64,000 nt of DNA from contig BSBM01000050.1 in the NCBI GenBank assembly GCA_027924585.1, positions 2,666,001 to 2,730,000 of the forward strand, in the 5' to 3' direction. The DNA is from Larix kaempferi. Lineage: Eukaryota > Streptophyta > Pinopsida > Pinales > Pinaceae. The notes below the pieces were generated by a model, which saw only the letters and a list, made by a program, of their open reading frames with translations, ran no database searches and was not told where the DNA came from. This document shows, piece after piece, positions 11,107 through 21,816 of the stretch. Position 1 is the first letter of the stretch. Each line of letters starts with the position of its first letter. The translations under genes and the position numbers were made by a program.

Positions 11107-12474
11107 TTATGGAGAAGGTGGGGCCTCATCTGCCTCTGCTGCCTCTCGGTAACATATGACCATCCTAGCTACTTTCCGCAGCAACCTAATCCAAGCTGGG
11201 GGCACACCTACTACATCCTCCTGCATATCAATTGGCATCCGCTCAATACGGTATGTAGGAATGTCATGCGTCAACCGACTCATGTTCCGCTCTATGGTCC
11301 CCAGTGTGGCATCAGCTGCACCCACCTCTACTGGTCTCACGAAAGTATATGGGTGTCCCTCAGGGCGCACTGGTCCAACATCTGCATTTGACACTTTGTT
11401 TCAGTATTTCGAACTCATCATAAAAATCATAAATGCATAAACTTGAAAAAATTAAATAATTTTTCAAAAAACATAAACATACCTATATCTCCCCAGGCTG
11501 CTCCTGGAGGAAGTATCAGCTCGGGATCATGACGGAAATCTAGGCCTGCATATGGAAATTTCTCAAGAGCTGGCACTTGTCGTTCCCACCAACCCCAGAA
11601 ATCATCCTCTTGATAACAAAGGTTGCTCTCACCACCACCCTGGCGGAGGAAGATCTCACCCCAATGGGCTAGCATTGGCTCACGAGGGTTGATAGGGGGC
11701 AATGCCATGCCCAAAATGATAGCAGGTACCCTCTCAAAGAAGAAGGTGAAAAGTATGCTCCCATACCCAAAATTCTTGATTCTCCCGGTCTTACACCCTA
11801 GAGTTTAAGTTTCATGTTCTCCAAAAGACTCGAAGACCAGTCATAAACATGCCCTTGCAAGCATTCAACACCTATATGCATATAATGCCTCGAGGCAAGA
11901 TGTTGCGAAGCACTTCCCCCCATTCGGTTGAGAACACTCAGAATAACTCGAATAGGGAAGCTTACAATAGTAGAGATGAGAACTTGACTACCACATTTCT
12001 CACTTCCTGGTACACAGTATGCATTGATATATTCTTGCACTGACAATGTGCCCACTTTGCTAGAAGACCCTTTTAGATTCACCGACTCTCCTCTACGAGA
12101 GAGACCCGTGATAAAGTAAATGTCATCTATGGTGAGCTCTAGTATCTCACCTTGGATATCAAACACCATGGCATCTATGTCCCAGTATCGGACAAGTCTT
12201 TCTAGCAAGCAGATTTGTGCCCGCATGTTGACTGTTCTGTAGAATTTCAGTAATCCACACCTTCTGAGTGTATGAAGAGTCATTGGATATTGCAATGCTT
12301 CTCAATCCATATCTTCATGCTCTCTTTCTCTCCATACCAATACCATCCTGCCAAGAAACAGTCAATTTTTATCATTTTTTCAACTTTTTGGCCACTTTCA
12401 AGAATGTACGCTATTCTTTCCACTAGATAGGCATGTTTAGAACATTGCTGTTCTTCATGCATAGTAACGTGCAT
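11107..12474 (-). pseudogene. Plant-mobile-domain-like gene, spliced, broken by frameshifts
   Basis: Reading leftwards: 12474-12280 (LVERIAYILESGQKV), then 12295-11798 with LLKFYRTVNMRAQICLLERL, a block FDIQGEILELTIDDIYFITGLS resembling the plant mobile domain (PMD, MAIN-like) pattern of Thr/Phe-hydrophobic-GE-hydrophobic-T-hydrophobic-DD-hydrophobic-LGL, and LQGHVYDWSSSLLENMK. A one-base shift follows near 11800; the frame continues as GRIKNFGYGSILFTFFFERVP and PREPMLAHWGEIFLRQGG to 11483, then a predicted intron and a last exon to 11107. PMD proteins include plant silencing and development factors and many transposon-carried copies. Whether this was a host gene or part of a transposon is open; no LTR or TIR can be assigned. 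Confidence 0.55.
11382..11482 (-). other. Predicted 101-bp spliceosomal intron in the PMD-like gene
   Basis: Donor AG|GTATGTTT (exon ends at 11483) and acceptor AATGCAG|ATG (exon resumes at 11381). Removing it joins a split Asp codon (G + AT) and keeps the frame from AAWGDI into VGPVRPEGHPY. The segment is AT-rich and contains stops in the coding frame, as expected of a plant intron. Confidence 0.6.
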
Positions 12475-13812
12475 GTAGAGTACTTTGTGAGCATTGCCAA
12501 AACAGGATTTTTAACCATAAAAATTGACAAAAAAGACATGAAAATGCAAGTTTGGGAGGAATGAACTTACTTGGTGGAAGCGGAAGGTTGATTGGTACTC
12601 CAGTTTGATCGTAATGAGTGGAAGAAGATCAAGGGTTTGCTCCAATTCTTGCCCTAGAATTCTCAGTTGTGATATTTGATTTTCTAATTTGAAACTAGTT
12701 ATATAAAAGTGATTTTAATTTTTACACACTTTTTGTAAAAGTCTATAGTTTCAAGTTGTTCTTAAAAGGGTTCTATTTAATCACTAATACTTGCAGGTTT
12801 TGGTGAAGTAATTCTACCCTAGATATTTCAAATTTTCACTAGATTCTCAAAGCATTGAACCGGTATGACTTAGTTTCTTTATTGATGGACCAGTATAGAC
12901 ATTGTATTGATCATTTATTATGTCATTGAGAAATTATGTCGCCGCTTACTAACTGGATTATTGAGATCACATTTTTGGCAGGTCATGAACATATGATCCT
13001 AGTAGCTGTCTTTTAAGTCGTTTTAAGCTCTTGTTTTGACTATGAAAAACTAAACAAGATTGTCGAGCAAACTTGGCTTCTTCAAGCTCGTTAAAGGAAT
13101 TGAAGGTCCATCCGCTTAGGTATAAGTTTAACCCTTTTTTGGACCTGTTTGTGCCAGAAATTGTTTCTAAGGCTAAGGAAACAAGCTAACACAATCTCAA
13201 GAATAAACTCAATTAATAAAGCAAAGTTTAGGGTTTTTTGTATGATTTTAATGGTTATAAACTTTGAGGACAGTCAGGGAATACATTCAAGAGAAAAGTA
13301 AAACTAATTCATAAACAAAAAACTGATAAAGATGTATAATATATCACATAAAATCCCATAAAAAGAGTGTGTTGAGGTTCATACATAAAGGATAAGCATC
13401 ACTAGAAAATGCACATTAACTAGTAATGAATTTACCATTTAAGAAGCTAATAAGCCCAATAACAAATCCAATCACAAACCAAATAGAGGGGAAAAAGTCA
13501 TATATTTCATAATTTTATCAACTACTGCTCATAAGAGTCACTGTACTTATCTCTTAAACAAGTCTGAAGATACAATGAATTCTGCAGACCTCCTGATGCT
13601 CCCAAAAATCAGAACCCTTACAATGACTTGTTCACATCTCTAAATACTATACTTTTCAAAATCAATTAGGTCTCTAAACCTAACTGTTTTCCATCTCTCG
13701 ATCAGGTAAAGTAAAGAGAGAATATTTACAAGTTACAAAATATGCTAAAAATAGCATTTCATTAATATATCAGTTTGCTTTTTAATGACAACTAACTAAA
13801 AGCATAACTGTT
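12475..13812. other. Stretch with no recognisable gene
   Basis: AT-rich sequence without a convincing open frame or domain. It lies downstream of the long ORF at 13.8-15.65 kb, where the 3' LTR of that element would be expected, but I could not identify a polypurine tract or paired LTR. Confidence 0.5.
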
Positions 13813-15654
13813 TTATAAGTCCTTTGCCACCTCAGCTAAGAGGGCGATACCATCTGGAGTTTGTTCTTTCTTCTTGGCTTTCTTTTGTTCCTTCTCCATG
13901 TCATTAATCCTTTTTGTCAGTTCTTTGTTTTTCTGCTGCAAGTCTCGAACTGTCTTCTCCAGTTGAGTGCATTGACTGTCAGCAGCCCTTTTCCTTTTAA
14001 GTGCTTCTTTTGCATCAGCCACTAGTTCCTGAAAATTGTCATTAACATCCTGGAGATCTTCTCTTAATCTTCTATTGGCCATCATCAAACCATCGTTGAC
14101 CTCCTGCATAAAATTCATTTGGTGCTTATATTGCTTGACAGTCTTTTGTAAATTTTCCCTGTCAGAATGAGCTATTTTATCCATTGCAGAATCTTGATCT
14201 TCATTAGGTTTCCAAGGAATGTCAAACTTCTTGAAGATTTCTGTCTCTTCCATCAACAGCCTCTCAGAAGTGTCCTCAATGCTGGGATTTGGATTGTCTT
14301 CACCTGCTGCTTCCACTGAATTAATCTCTTCTTTTAAACATGGTTGCAATTTATCTATTTCTGATTTGTCATCATCCATGGACCCTTCATCTGAGATAGT
14401 CACCTCATCTGTATTTAATTTAGGATTTAACAACTTCTTCATGTTTAATCTCAACTTATTTTTTGACCTAGTTTTAGGTCTCCAGAATGTAGTTGCCTCT
14501 CCCATCATCTTCAGTTCTTTCCCTTGGTGCTGAATAGCAGCTAATTCCACCACTTCCAGCTTGTTTCTTTTCCTGTTAGGCCTTGTGGTTTTGCCATCTG
14601 AAACTTGAACTTCTCCAATTTCAGCTTTGACTTTTATCTCGGAAATAGGCTGTTCTTCTTCCAACAGATATCCTTCATCATCTGAAAGAATTGTGATGGG
14701 ACTTCTTGGCTGAATGTGGATCTCTTCTTTAAATACAGGAACTATCTTAATGTCAACTTTTTTCTCCTCCTGAGGCTCTGCTACAGGTGCTGGATTCTCT
14801 TCAGGCAGTCCCTTCTTGTCTTCAAACAGTGTGAACCTGCTTTTAGGGCTGGCCAAGGGTGTCTTTTGTTCACTGTCTCCCTTTACAGGCTCTGCTGATT
14901 CTTCAATTTTGATCTTTCCTTTATCTTCCATTTTGGGCTTATGACCTAATTTTCTGAGTAAGACTTTGTCCTTATCTGCTTGTCTTTTGGATTTTTTATC
15001 TTCAAAACTAGACCAAAAGACAAAAAAGTCCCAGGTCTTTCCCTCCTGTTGCAAGGCAGTACTAACAATCAATTTGATTAATCCATGATGAAAAATGGAT
15101 TGAGAAGAAGAATCTACTGGTTCTTTCACTTTGTTTGCCATCTTCTGCAAACTCTTCAGGAAGAAAAATGGCAAGTTCATCTTAGATATTCCTACCATGT
15201 GTTGAAGAAACCTAAAGTGATACTTGTATACGAAGGCATACCTGCCCTCACAGGTAACATAACTCTGTAAAATTCTAATTGGTTCCACCCATTCTTTCTT
15301 AACATTTTGGATTAGCACACCTGTATTCCAATCTGGTATGATATTGGGTAAAAGGTATCTCTGTGGATCAAAATCAAAGGGCAACTTTTTAAACCAATGT
15401 TCAACTTCATCTTTAACTCCTGTTGCTTCTGAGATTAATTTAACTGTCAGCTTGAATTTCAAGGTATCGAAAACCACCATATCATTTTTGAAACCTTGGG
15501 CAAACTTGCAGGATACCTGTGCATTATATCCATCAATTTTTCTGAAGAAATCCATCTAGCCAGCTCATTTGAATAACTCCACACACTCTGGTAGCTTTTC
15601 AACCCATTCTACATTTGTTGGCTCAGCCCTATTTATTCTGCCACTCTTGCCCAT
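13813..15654 (-). pseudogene. Extra ORF downstream of integrase: repeat-associated protein with coiled-coil tail
   Basis: A 580-codon frame is open from Met at 15555 to TAA-type end at 13813, but the same frame extends to an earlier ATG at 15652-15654 (MGKSGRINRAEP start), broken only by TGA at 15565-15567 and TAG at 15556-15558. The ancestral protein was therefore about 613 residues. The N-terminal half has ISEATGVKDEVEHWFKK, LQSYVTCEGRYAFVYKYH and MNLPFFFLKSLQKM blocks, which I recognise as a family repeated in plant genomes with no assigned function. The middle is acidic/basic and Pro-Ser rich (disordered); residues about 460-560 are a Lys/Glu/Gln heptad-like coiled coil ending in KKAKKKEQ. 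No signal peptide or membrane helix, so an envelope role is unlikely. Confidence 0.65.
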
Positions 15655-16832
15655 TATGCTTTGATCACTTCAAACTGGATATCTGCTCTTGTACTGTTTG
15701 TGAACAGAAGCTGAATTTTGGCAATTGACAACACTATTGAATGCACAGGTTATTCGTTGCACTGATAGGGTTGAAATTCATAAAAACGAGACTATTATCC
15801 TTAACCCTCTTTCAAACTGATGACACGGCTCACCAATAGATAGCTATTTCTTTGGTTAAAATCGCGTTTAAGAACCCAATTTTACTTAACCTTTGATTAA
15901 TTTGAACAGAGTGAGCTCAAACGACAAAGCCCCAAATTTGCTGCTATGCGGGGTTTTTTAAGAATACATGTAAATTGCTCCAATGTGGTTGTTTGAAATC
16001 ACGATCTCCACTGTCAGATGAGTCATCTTTGTTGTCCAGATGTTGTGCAATCCTCAATTTAGCAGTTCACCCCGGAATCACGAAGCCCTAATTTCCGTGA
16101 TGCCCTCAACGCTTCTTATTTGTCCAATCGGCAACGGTGCTTGGCTTTTCAAGTGGCTATGGTTAACTCATTAAACATTCTGTCTTTAATTGAGCTTGTA
16201 GATAACAACATCGTGCCACATTACCTGAAATTGTGTGGATAGATGTCAAACTGAACTCCACCTGTGTTGATGACGAACCCGACCTTCTCACGACGTGCAA
16301 GCATTTGACATCATGATGCCATTCTGCATCAACACGTCATGATCCTATGAAACACATAATTAATCATTCAATAGCCCGTGCGTGCCAAAATTTTGCTGGA
16401 AAATAGGAAGAATCTGTGATCTCGATATTCTTGTAGCGCTTCCTTGTTGAATTTCGGCTCCAGCGCTACAAGAAAGACTTCAAAACTGATTTGTGACTTT
16501 TAAACAACTTTATATCATTTTGCATGGGATCTTGAGGTTATCAGGATTAGACTTGTACATAGTCTCATTTAGAATAGGATTATGAGCTGCTTATTTGATA
16601 TAATAAACTTTTAAAACTCCTCATCAAAAACCAATATAAAGATTTAAAATCAGGAAACTCAAAAGCAAGCCCAACATCTTATATAAATCCTAAGGCAAAA
16701 CTACTAAGGAGGAAAAAATCAAGTTAAAGAAAATGAATAACTTTAAAATAGAGTGCAAATCAAACCAAATTTTGAAAAAACAAGATACTATCAAACCAAA
16801 AATTGGAAAAACAAGGTACTGACTTAACATCT
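15655..16832. other. Spacer between integrase and the long ORF (no gene seen)
   Basis: No convincing coding frame. On the minus strand the part near 15.9-16.3 kb is moderately GC-rich and reads like a leader region, which would fit a separate promoter or splice acceptor for the downstream ORF, but no clear TATA box was found. Confidence 0.4.
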
Positions 16833-16914
16833 GGCTCCAGCTGCGGGATGAAGACCTCCCTGCGAGGCTTCAAGAACCTGAAGACCAGTGCCTTATCCAT
16901 TGGGCTATGGAGTC
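16833..16914 (-). tRNA. tRNA-Arg-like sequence, probably a pseudogene or SINE head
   Basis: The minus strand starts GACTCCATAGCCCAATGGAT and continues AAGGCACTGGTCTTCAGG, very close to the 5' half of plant tRNA-Arg genes, with a perfect A box (TAGCCCAATGG). The 3' end TGGAGCC pairs with the GACTCCA acceptor strand at six of seven positions. The anticodon arm does not fold canonically: CTTCA and TGAAG form a stem instead. The T arm (GGTCTTCATCC) departs from the B-box consensus GGTTCRANNCC. Length is 82 nt. It sits 50 bp after the integrase stop on the same strand. A functional tRNA is unlikely. Confidence 0.5.
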
Positions 16915-16963
16915 TTATTGTGATTCACTCACCGGTATGTACAATGATTAGTGCAAAAAGTTC

Positions 16964-18148
16964 TTATAAACTGTAAAAATGTTTGAGGAATCGTCCATTA
17001 ACAGGGCTGGACAACTCCTCACCTTCCAAGGACTGCAGAATAAAGGTGTTGTTTTCTAAAACCTTTGATACCAGAAAAGGACCAAACCAAAGATTGTCAA
17101 ACTTACCATGCTTACCTTTCTTCTCTTTCCTTGCATCCCATCTTAAAACCATCTCACCTTCTATGAAAATATTTTCTTTAACATTCCTGTCAAATCTGCT
17201 TTTAATTTTGGATCTGTACAGCTATGCTTTTTCATCCACCTTCTCTCTATTCTGCTGTAACTCTATCATTTCAAATAGTCTCCTTTGCATATCATTAGGC
17301 TCCTCTTGAGAATTCTGGAGGAATTTCATCACTGGAATTCCTAACTGGACAGGGAACACTGCCTCAGTACCATAAACTAGCTGAAATGGAGAAGTTGCAA
17401 TTGCTTGTTTCACTGTAATCCTATCTGCCCATAATGCATACTTCAGCATTGAATCCCAAGACCTTTTGTTATGCTTCAGCAGTTTCTTGATGCTCTGAAT
17501 AATATTCTTGTTGAAAGATTCAGCTTGACCATTTCCCTGAGGATAATAGGGACTTGAATGTTTTAGGATGATTCCATTTCTTTCACAGAAAGCCACCATT
17601 GCCTTAGATTTGAATGCCTTTGCATTATCTGTTATTAATCTCTGTGGGCAGCCAAACCTGCTCAAAATATTTTCTTCAATGAATTCCATGATTACTTTGT
17701 CTGTAGCATTCTTTGTGGGAATGGATTCTACCCATTTTGTGAAAAAATCTGTGGCAGTTAGAATCCAATGATGTTGTCCTGAAGATGCTGGATTTATTTC
17801 TCCAATAAAGTCCAGACCCCACTGCTGAAACGGGGCATTTACTGCAATAGGTTTTAAAGGTAAGGACACTAATTTCTGTTTACCTGCAAATTTCTAACAA
17901 GGAATGCATGCTCTTACCTGATGGTAAACATCTGTGAATAAGGATGGCCAATAATATCCAGCTCGCAAAATTTTGTAAGCTGTTGCTTTCCAATACTTGT
18001 GACCTCCACAAGCACCTTCATGAGATTCTGAAATTACCTCTCCTATTTTGGATTGGTCTAAGCATCTGAGCAAAATACCCCTTGGATCTTTCCAGAATAA
18101 TTGATCCTCAACTAAACAGTATTTAGTGGCTTTGAGTTTTAAAGATCT
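16964..18148 (-). pseudogene. Ty3/gypsy integrase
   Basis: The N-terminal zinc-binding part is readable (SHEGACGGHKYWKATAYKIL, with YYWPSLFTDVY and ACIPC: H-x-H type plus two Cys). The core follows with GLDFIGEI (Asp), RLITDNAKAFKS (Asp) and PQGNGQAESFNK (Glu), spaced as in D,D-35-E integrases, and the C-terminal part has GEMVLRWDARKEKKGKHGKF and GPFLVSKV, the GPF/Y module. It inserts element cDNA into chromosomes. Only two stops break it: TAG at 17894-17896 and TAG at 17222-17224, both where Gln is expected, so both look like CAG-to-TAG changes. The 5' end is cut by the inverted repeat at 18149. Confidence 0.88.
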
Positions 18149-18688
18149 GTTATACCTCAATATTACACATTACATATTAGTGTCGCATCCTTGCATTACC
18201 GACCTAAACGACAGTTTCCCTTAAAGATCATCTGAACATCCAGAGTGAAAACCATTGACTGAATACTGAAAGCAAAACCTTTTTCTGCCATCTTCCAGCC
18301 CAACTTAGCCCTGTTTGTGAGCACTGCCGCTCCTTGCACATCTACAAGGGCGCGGTAGTTAGCACTACCGCGCGTTGCTCCTTCTCTGGGGCGCGGGTAC
18401 TACCGCGTTATGCTCAGTTATAGGGGCGCGGTAGTCTGAAATTAGCCTTTTTGCCTTGGATTTTGGGATTTCGACCTTCGAGGAGATTTTGTTGGGATTA
18501 CTACCTTTGGTTCGATCCTAACTCCTTCTTTGTTTAGCTGGCTTGATCCACTAAACCCTCCATAGATCCACACTTCTCTCTTGTTGGTTAGCCTTCCCAT
18601 GTGCTATAAGAGAGAAGCTTTCCATGGGCCAAAGGGAGGACTTTTGGGGCATCAAACCTATGATCTTCATACTTCTGCAGAGATAGCT
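18149..18688 (+). repeat. Left arm of a 540-bp near-perfect inverted repeat
   Basis: Begins GTTATACCTCAATATTACAC and ends …GCAGAGATAGCT. Its reverse complement is found at 19097-19635 with, by eye, a single one-base difference (GCGCGGG here versus GCGCGG in the other arm, near 18395). The arm contains a GC-rich patch at 18345-18435 with smaller hairpins such as CGCGGTAG...CTACCGCG. The arm begins exactly where the gypsy integrase homology stops. Confidence 0.95.
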
Positions 18689-19096
18689 AGAAGAAGCACT
18701 TGGAGCTGGAAGTTGGCTTGGACATCAAGCAACTATTGTACATGACTTCAAGTTGGTAATGGAATAACTTGTCTTGTTTTCCCAAATCATTTGTGTTAAT
18801 TCTGTTTTAATGATATGATTTGTATCTTTCATAGATTTAGATCCTAACTCATGTTTTCAGATTGCTAGAGAATAGTACATGCTTGTGTTTTGGTTCCATT
18901 GTTAACAGGTTTACTTGTGAGGACTTGGAACTTGGAGCAAATATCAAAGACAAGCATTTGGACATAAGGTCAGTTAAACTCCTTCTATTCTCTCCAACAT
19001 TTTAATTCTGAGATGTTTGTTAGATCTAGGGATTCAAGGTTGCATTTGTTTTGTCTGTTCTTAGCCTAGAGTTAGTTAAAGTCTACTTTAGCCTAA
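18689..19096 (+). other. 408-bp spacer of the inverted repeat
   Basis: Single-copy sequence between the arms, AT-rich, without an open frame of note. It holds splice-like sequences, for example TTAACAG before GTTTACTTGTGAGG and ACATAAG|GTCAGT after it, so a small exon of about 60 bp could be imagined, but this is weak. Confidence 0.6.
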
Positions 19097-19635
19097 AGCT
19101 ATCTCTGCAGAAGTATGAAGATCATAGGTTTGATGCCCCAAAAGTCCTCCCTTTGGCCCATGGAAAGCTTCTCTCTTATAGCACATGGGAAGGCTAACCA
19201 ACAAGAGAGAAGTGTGGATCTATGGAGGGTTTAGTGGATCAAGCCAGCTAAACAAAGAAGGAGTTAGGATCGAACCAAAGGTAGTAATCCCAACAAAATC
19301 TCCTCGAAGGTCGAAATCCCAAAATCCAAGGCAAAAAGGCTAATTTCAGACTACCGCGCCCCTATAACTGAGCATAACGCGGTAGTACCGCGCCCCAGAG
19401 AAGGAGCAACGCGCGGTAGTGCTAACTACCGCGCCCTTGTAGATGTGCAAGGAGCGGCAGTGCTCACAAACAGGGCTAAGTTGGGCTGGAAGATGGCAGA
19501 AAAAGGTTTTGCTTTCAGTATTCAGTCAATGGTTTTCACTCTGGATGTTCAGATGATCTTTAAGGGAAACTGTCGTTTAGGTCGGTAATGCAAGGATGCG
19601 ACACTAATATGTAATGTGTAATATTGAGGTATAAC
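19097..19635 (-). repeat. Right arm of the 540-bp inverted repeat
   Basis: Reverse complement of 18149-18688, ending …ATTGAGGTATAAC. Arm lengths 539 and 540 agree with the one observed indel. Homology stops abruptly on both sides. Flanks (taaagatct on the left, atcaaccca on the right) show no target-site duplication. Confidence 0.95.
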
Positions 19636-21030
19636 ATCAACCCACTACCAAAATCCATTCAGGGACACTTAACAAATTTCAACCCGTGCATAATAACCAA
19701 ACTATGCAATGGAATTAGTTTTAATTATGGTTTGAGGTTAAATTTTAAAATCAAAATTTCTCTAATAATATGGGAAAATAAGAATGCAACCCTAACTCCT
19801 ATTGCTAATAATTTAATAAGAGAGTAAGTTTAAAATCACCTATATGATCAAGAAAACGGGGCCAAAGTGATATGAAATGGATCACTATATAATTTTACAT
19901 CTATTTGGATCACATTATAATTTTAGATCTATTTTCATACACGCTTAGTGGAAAAATGGGAGCTATTGACTTGTACGATCCATTTTGGTGATTTTGGGGT
20001 CCTAAATTTTTGGAGCCCATTTAGGGCATTAAATGACCATTTTTGAGGTCAAAAATTTGTAAACAAATTTCATATCCCTCTGACACTATTCTACACGCTA
20101 ATATCTTCTCAATGGTACAAAGATCATCTTAATCATATGAGTGACTTATGTCTCCCATTATGCTTTTAACTACCATGGTATCGATTAGATGCACCATCAA
20201 CTCCCACTACTCACACATGTGGACTTAGTCACATATGGAATTTCAATAAGATTCTAGTGGGTTAAAAACCCTAACCCTAATTAGGAGTTGTGGCATGCAA
20301 AATCCCTAACCCTAACTCTAAACAACTACCAAGACATGTTAAATATTAAGCCATTGAGAAAGAAAGGGATTCCGTTCTTATTGTATTGATTTGTTGTTCT
20401 AAGTTTTGGCATCAAAAAGGAGTAGGATATTGAGAAATATGATAGAGAAAGTAGAAGACCTTGTAGCAACCACACAAGTGACAATGTCTATGGAAACTTC
20501 ATAGTGAGTTCATCTTTCTTTATATTTTCATTTCATAATTGTGAAGAAAATAACAAGTCATAGTCCTCATCTTCTGGCTAGGATGTCCCATTATGGTTTT
20601 CCCATGGTACATTTTGTATTCATTATATGGATGGTATGGTATTTGTTTTTTTAACCCTATTTTACTTCATTATAATTTATTTTAGTATTTTGAGCACTAA
20701 TATTGTAATATTAAATTTTCATCTTAAGTAAACACTATATAACAAAGATTCTACAAAAAATTGTAAGATATGTTGTGACAAACTATTCTAGTGGATTACC
20801 TATTATAGTTTATAGATCAACATTGAGTAAATCATCTTTTTGCCAACCATAAAACTTAACTCTTCAGTTTACCCCATGCTGAGATTTTTATTTCCAATGG
20901 CTAATGTGTCACACTCAATGTTCCATAACAAAAGACCAAAACCAAATATACTAAATTTGATCATCATGTCCTAAGACCCAAACACACCAAACCCATTATA
21001 TTCAATGTAAACATGTTAGATCAACTCCAT

Positions 21031-21056
21031 AATAATAATAATAATAATAATAATAA
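21031..21056. repeat. AAT microsatellite
   Basis: Uninterrupted AAT units over about 26 bp. Confidence 0.9.
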
Positions 21057-21711
21057 AATTTACCTAGATCGTGATCGTACCAATATACTTCAAAACTTCT
21101 ATAAATTTCCACAAAACTAGCTCATTTCATATGTGACTCTGCAAATCTAGAATGTCTATATAAAGTATTAGGTACGACAAAGCTCTAAGTGCATATAGAA
21201 TATACTTCTTTTTAGAAACAAACAGAACGGGACCAAGATTGCATTAGAGTTCATGGGATTGGTTCTGTTTAGGACGAGGAGACCCAAATGAAATGAGTAG
21301 TCTAAACTCTTTATGATTTCGACCCTTTTTCTAACCATTTTCCAGATATTTTTACCTAAAATATGACTAGAATTATTGGAATCAAATATATACATTATTG
21401 GGATTGCATATAATCCGAGTGCGCCATGGGTATTTGAGGGCGTTGAATCTATTTATGCAGTCAAAAATGAATTTTTATCAATGCAAAATGATGATTTGAC
21501 CAAAGATTTTATCATCGAATTATGGCAAAAATGGTAGAAAAAATTAAAAAAATGTAGAACGTTTAGACAACTCCCAAATGAAATAATAATAAATAAATAA
21601 ATTCTTAAGGTGTTTGCTCCCAAAATCCAGCTTATTGTTGCCATGAATGTGATAAAGGAAATCCCACGATTCATTCAAGGTTTGTTTAACAAGAATCGTG
21701 GAAAATTTTAA

Positions 21712-21816
21712 GGATTCATAACCATGTTAAACATGAAAAAATTTAAGCATTCATAACTATGTTAAACATGGAAAATTTTAAGGATTCATAACTATGTTAA
21801 ACATGGAAACTTTTAA
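21712..21816. repeat. 35-bp tandem repeat, three units
   Basis: Units start at 21712, 21747 and 21782 (GGATTCATAACTATGTTAAA and variants), exactly 35 bp apart, with a fourth partial unit at 21817. Each unit contains the small palindrome ATGTTAAACAT. Confidence 0.85.

Larger units (their letters stand above)
13813..18148 (-). mobile_element. Ty3/gypsy 3' part: integrase plus extra downstream ORF
   Basis: Reading leftwards from 18148 the strand carries integrase (zinc-binding part, catalytic core, C-terminal domain) ending at 16964, a 1.3-kb spacer with a tRNA-like sequence, and one long ORF ending at 13813. An ORF between integrase and the 3' LTR is the position used by env-like or other extra ORFs in Athila- and Tat-type elements. 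The element is cut at 18148/18149, where the inverted repeat begins; no RT is found on the far side of that repeat. LTRs are not identified, so the assignment of the long ORF to the same element is inference from order and strand. Confidence 0.6.

Noticed and set aside
13813-15555. The long ORF as a retroviral-type envelope protein
   Set aside because: No signal peptide, no transmembrane helix and a Lys/Glu-rich coiled-coil C-terminus; only its position resembles env.
18149-19635. Inverted repeat as a sequencing palindrome artefact
   Set aside because: A missed-adapter palindrome would have no unique 408-bp spacer and would mirror flanking sequence; here homology stops sharply on both outer and inner sides. 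Long-read proof is still needed.
20265-20325. CCCTAACCCTAA motifs as an interstitial telomere
   Set aside because: Only two or three imperfect units at two places; too short to be more than chance in an AT-rich genome.
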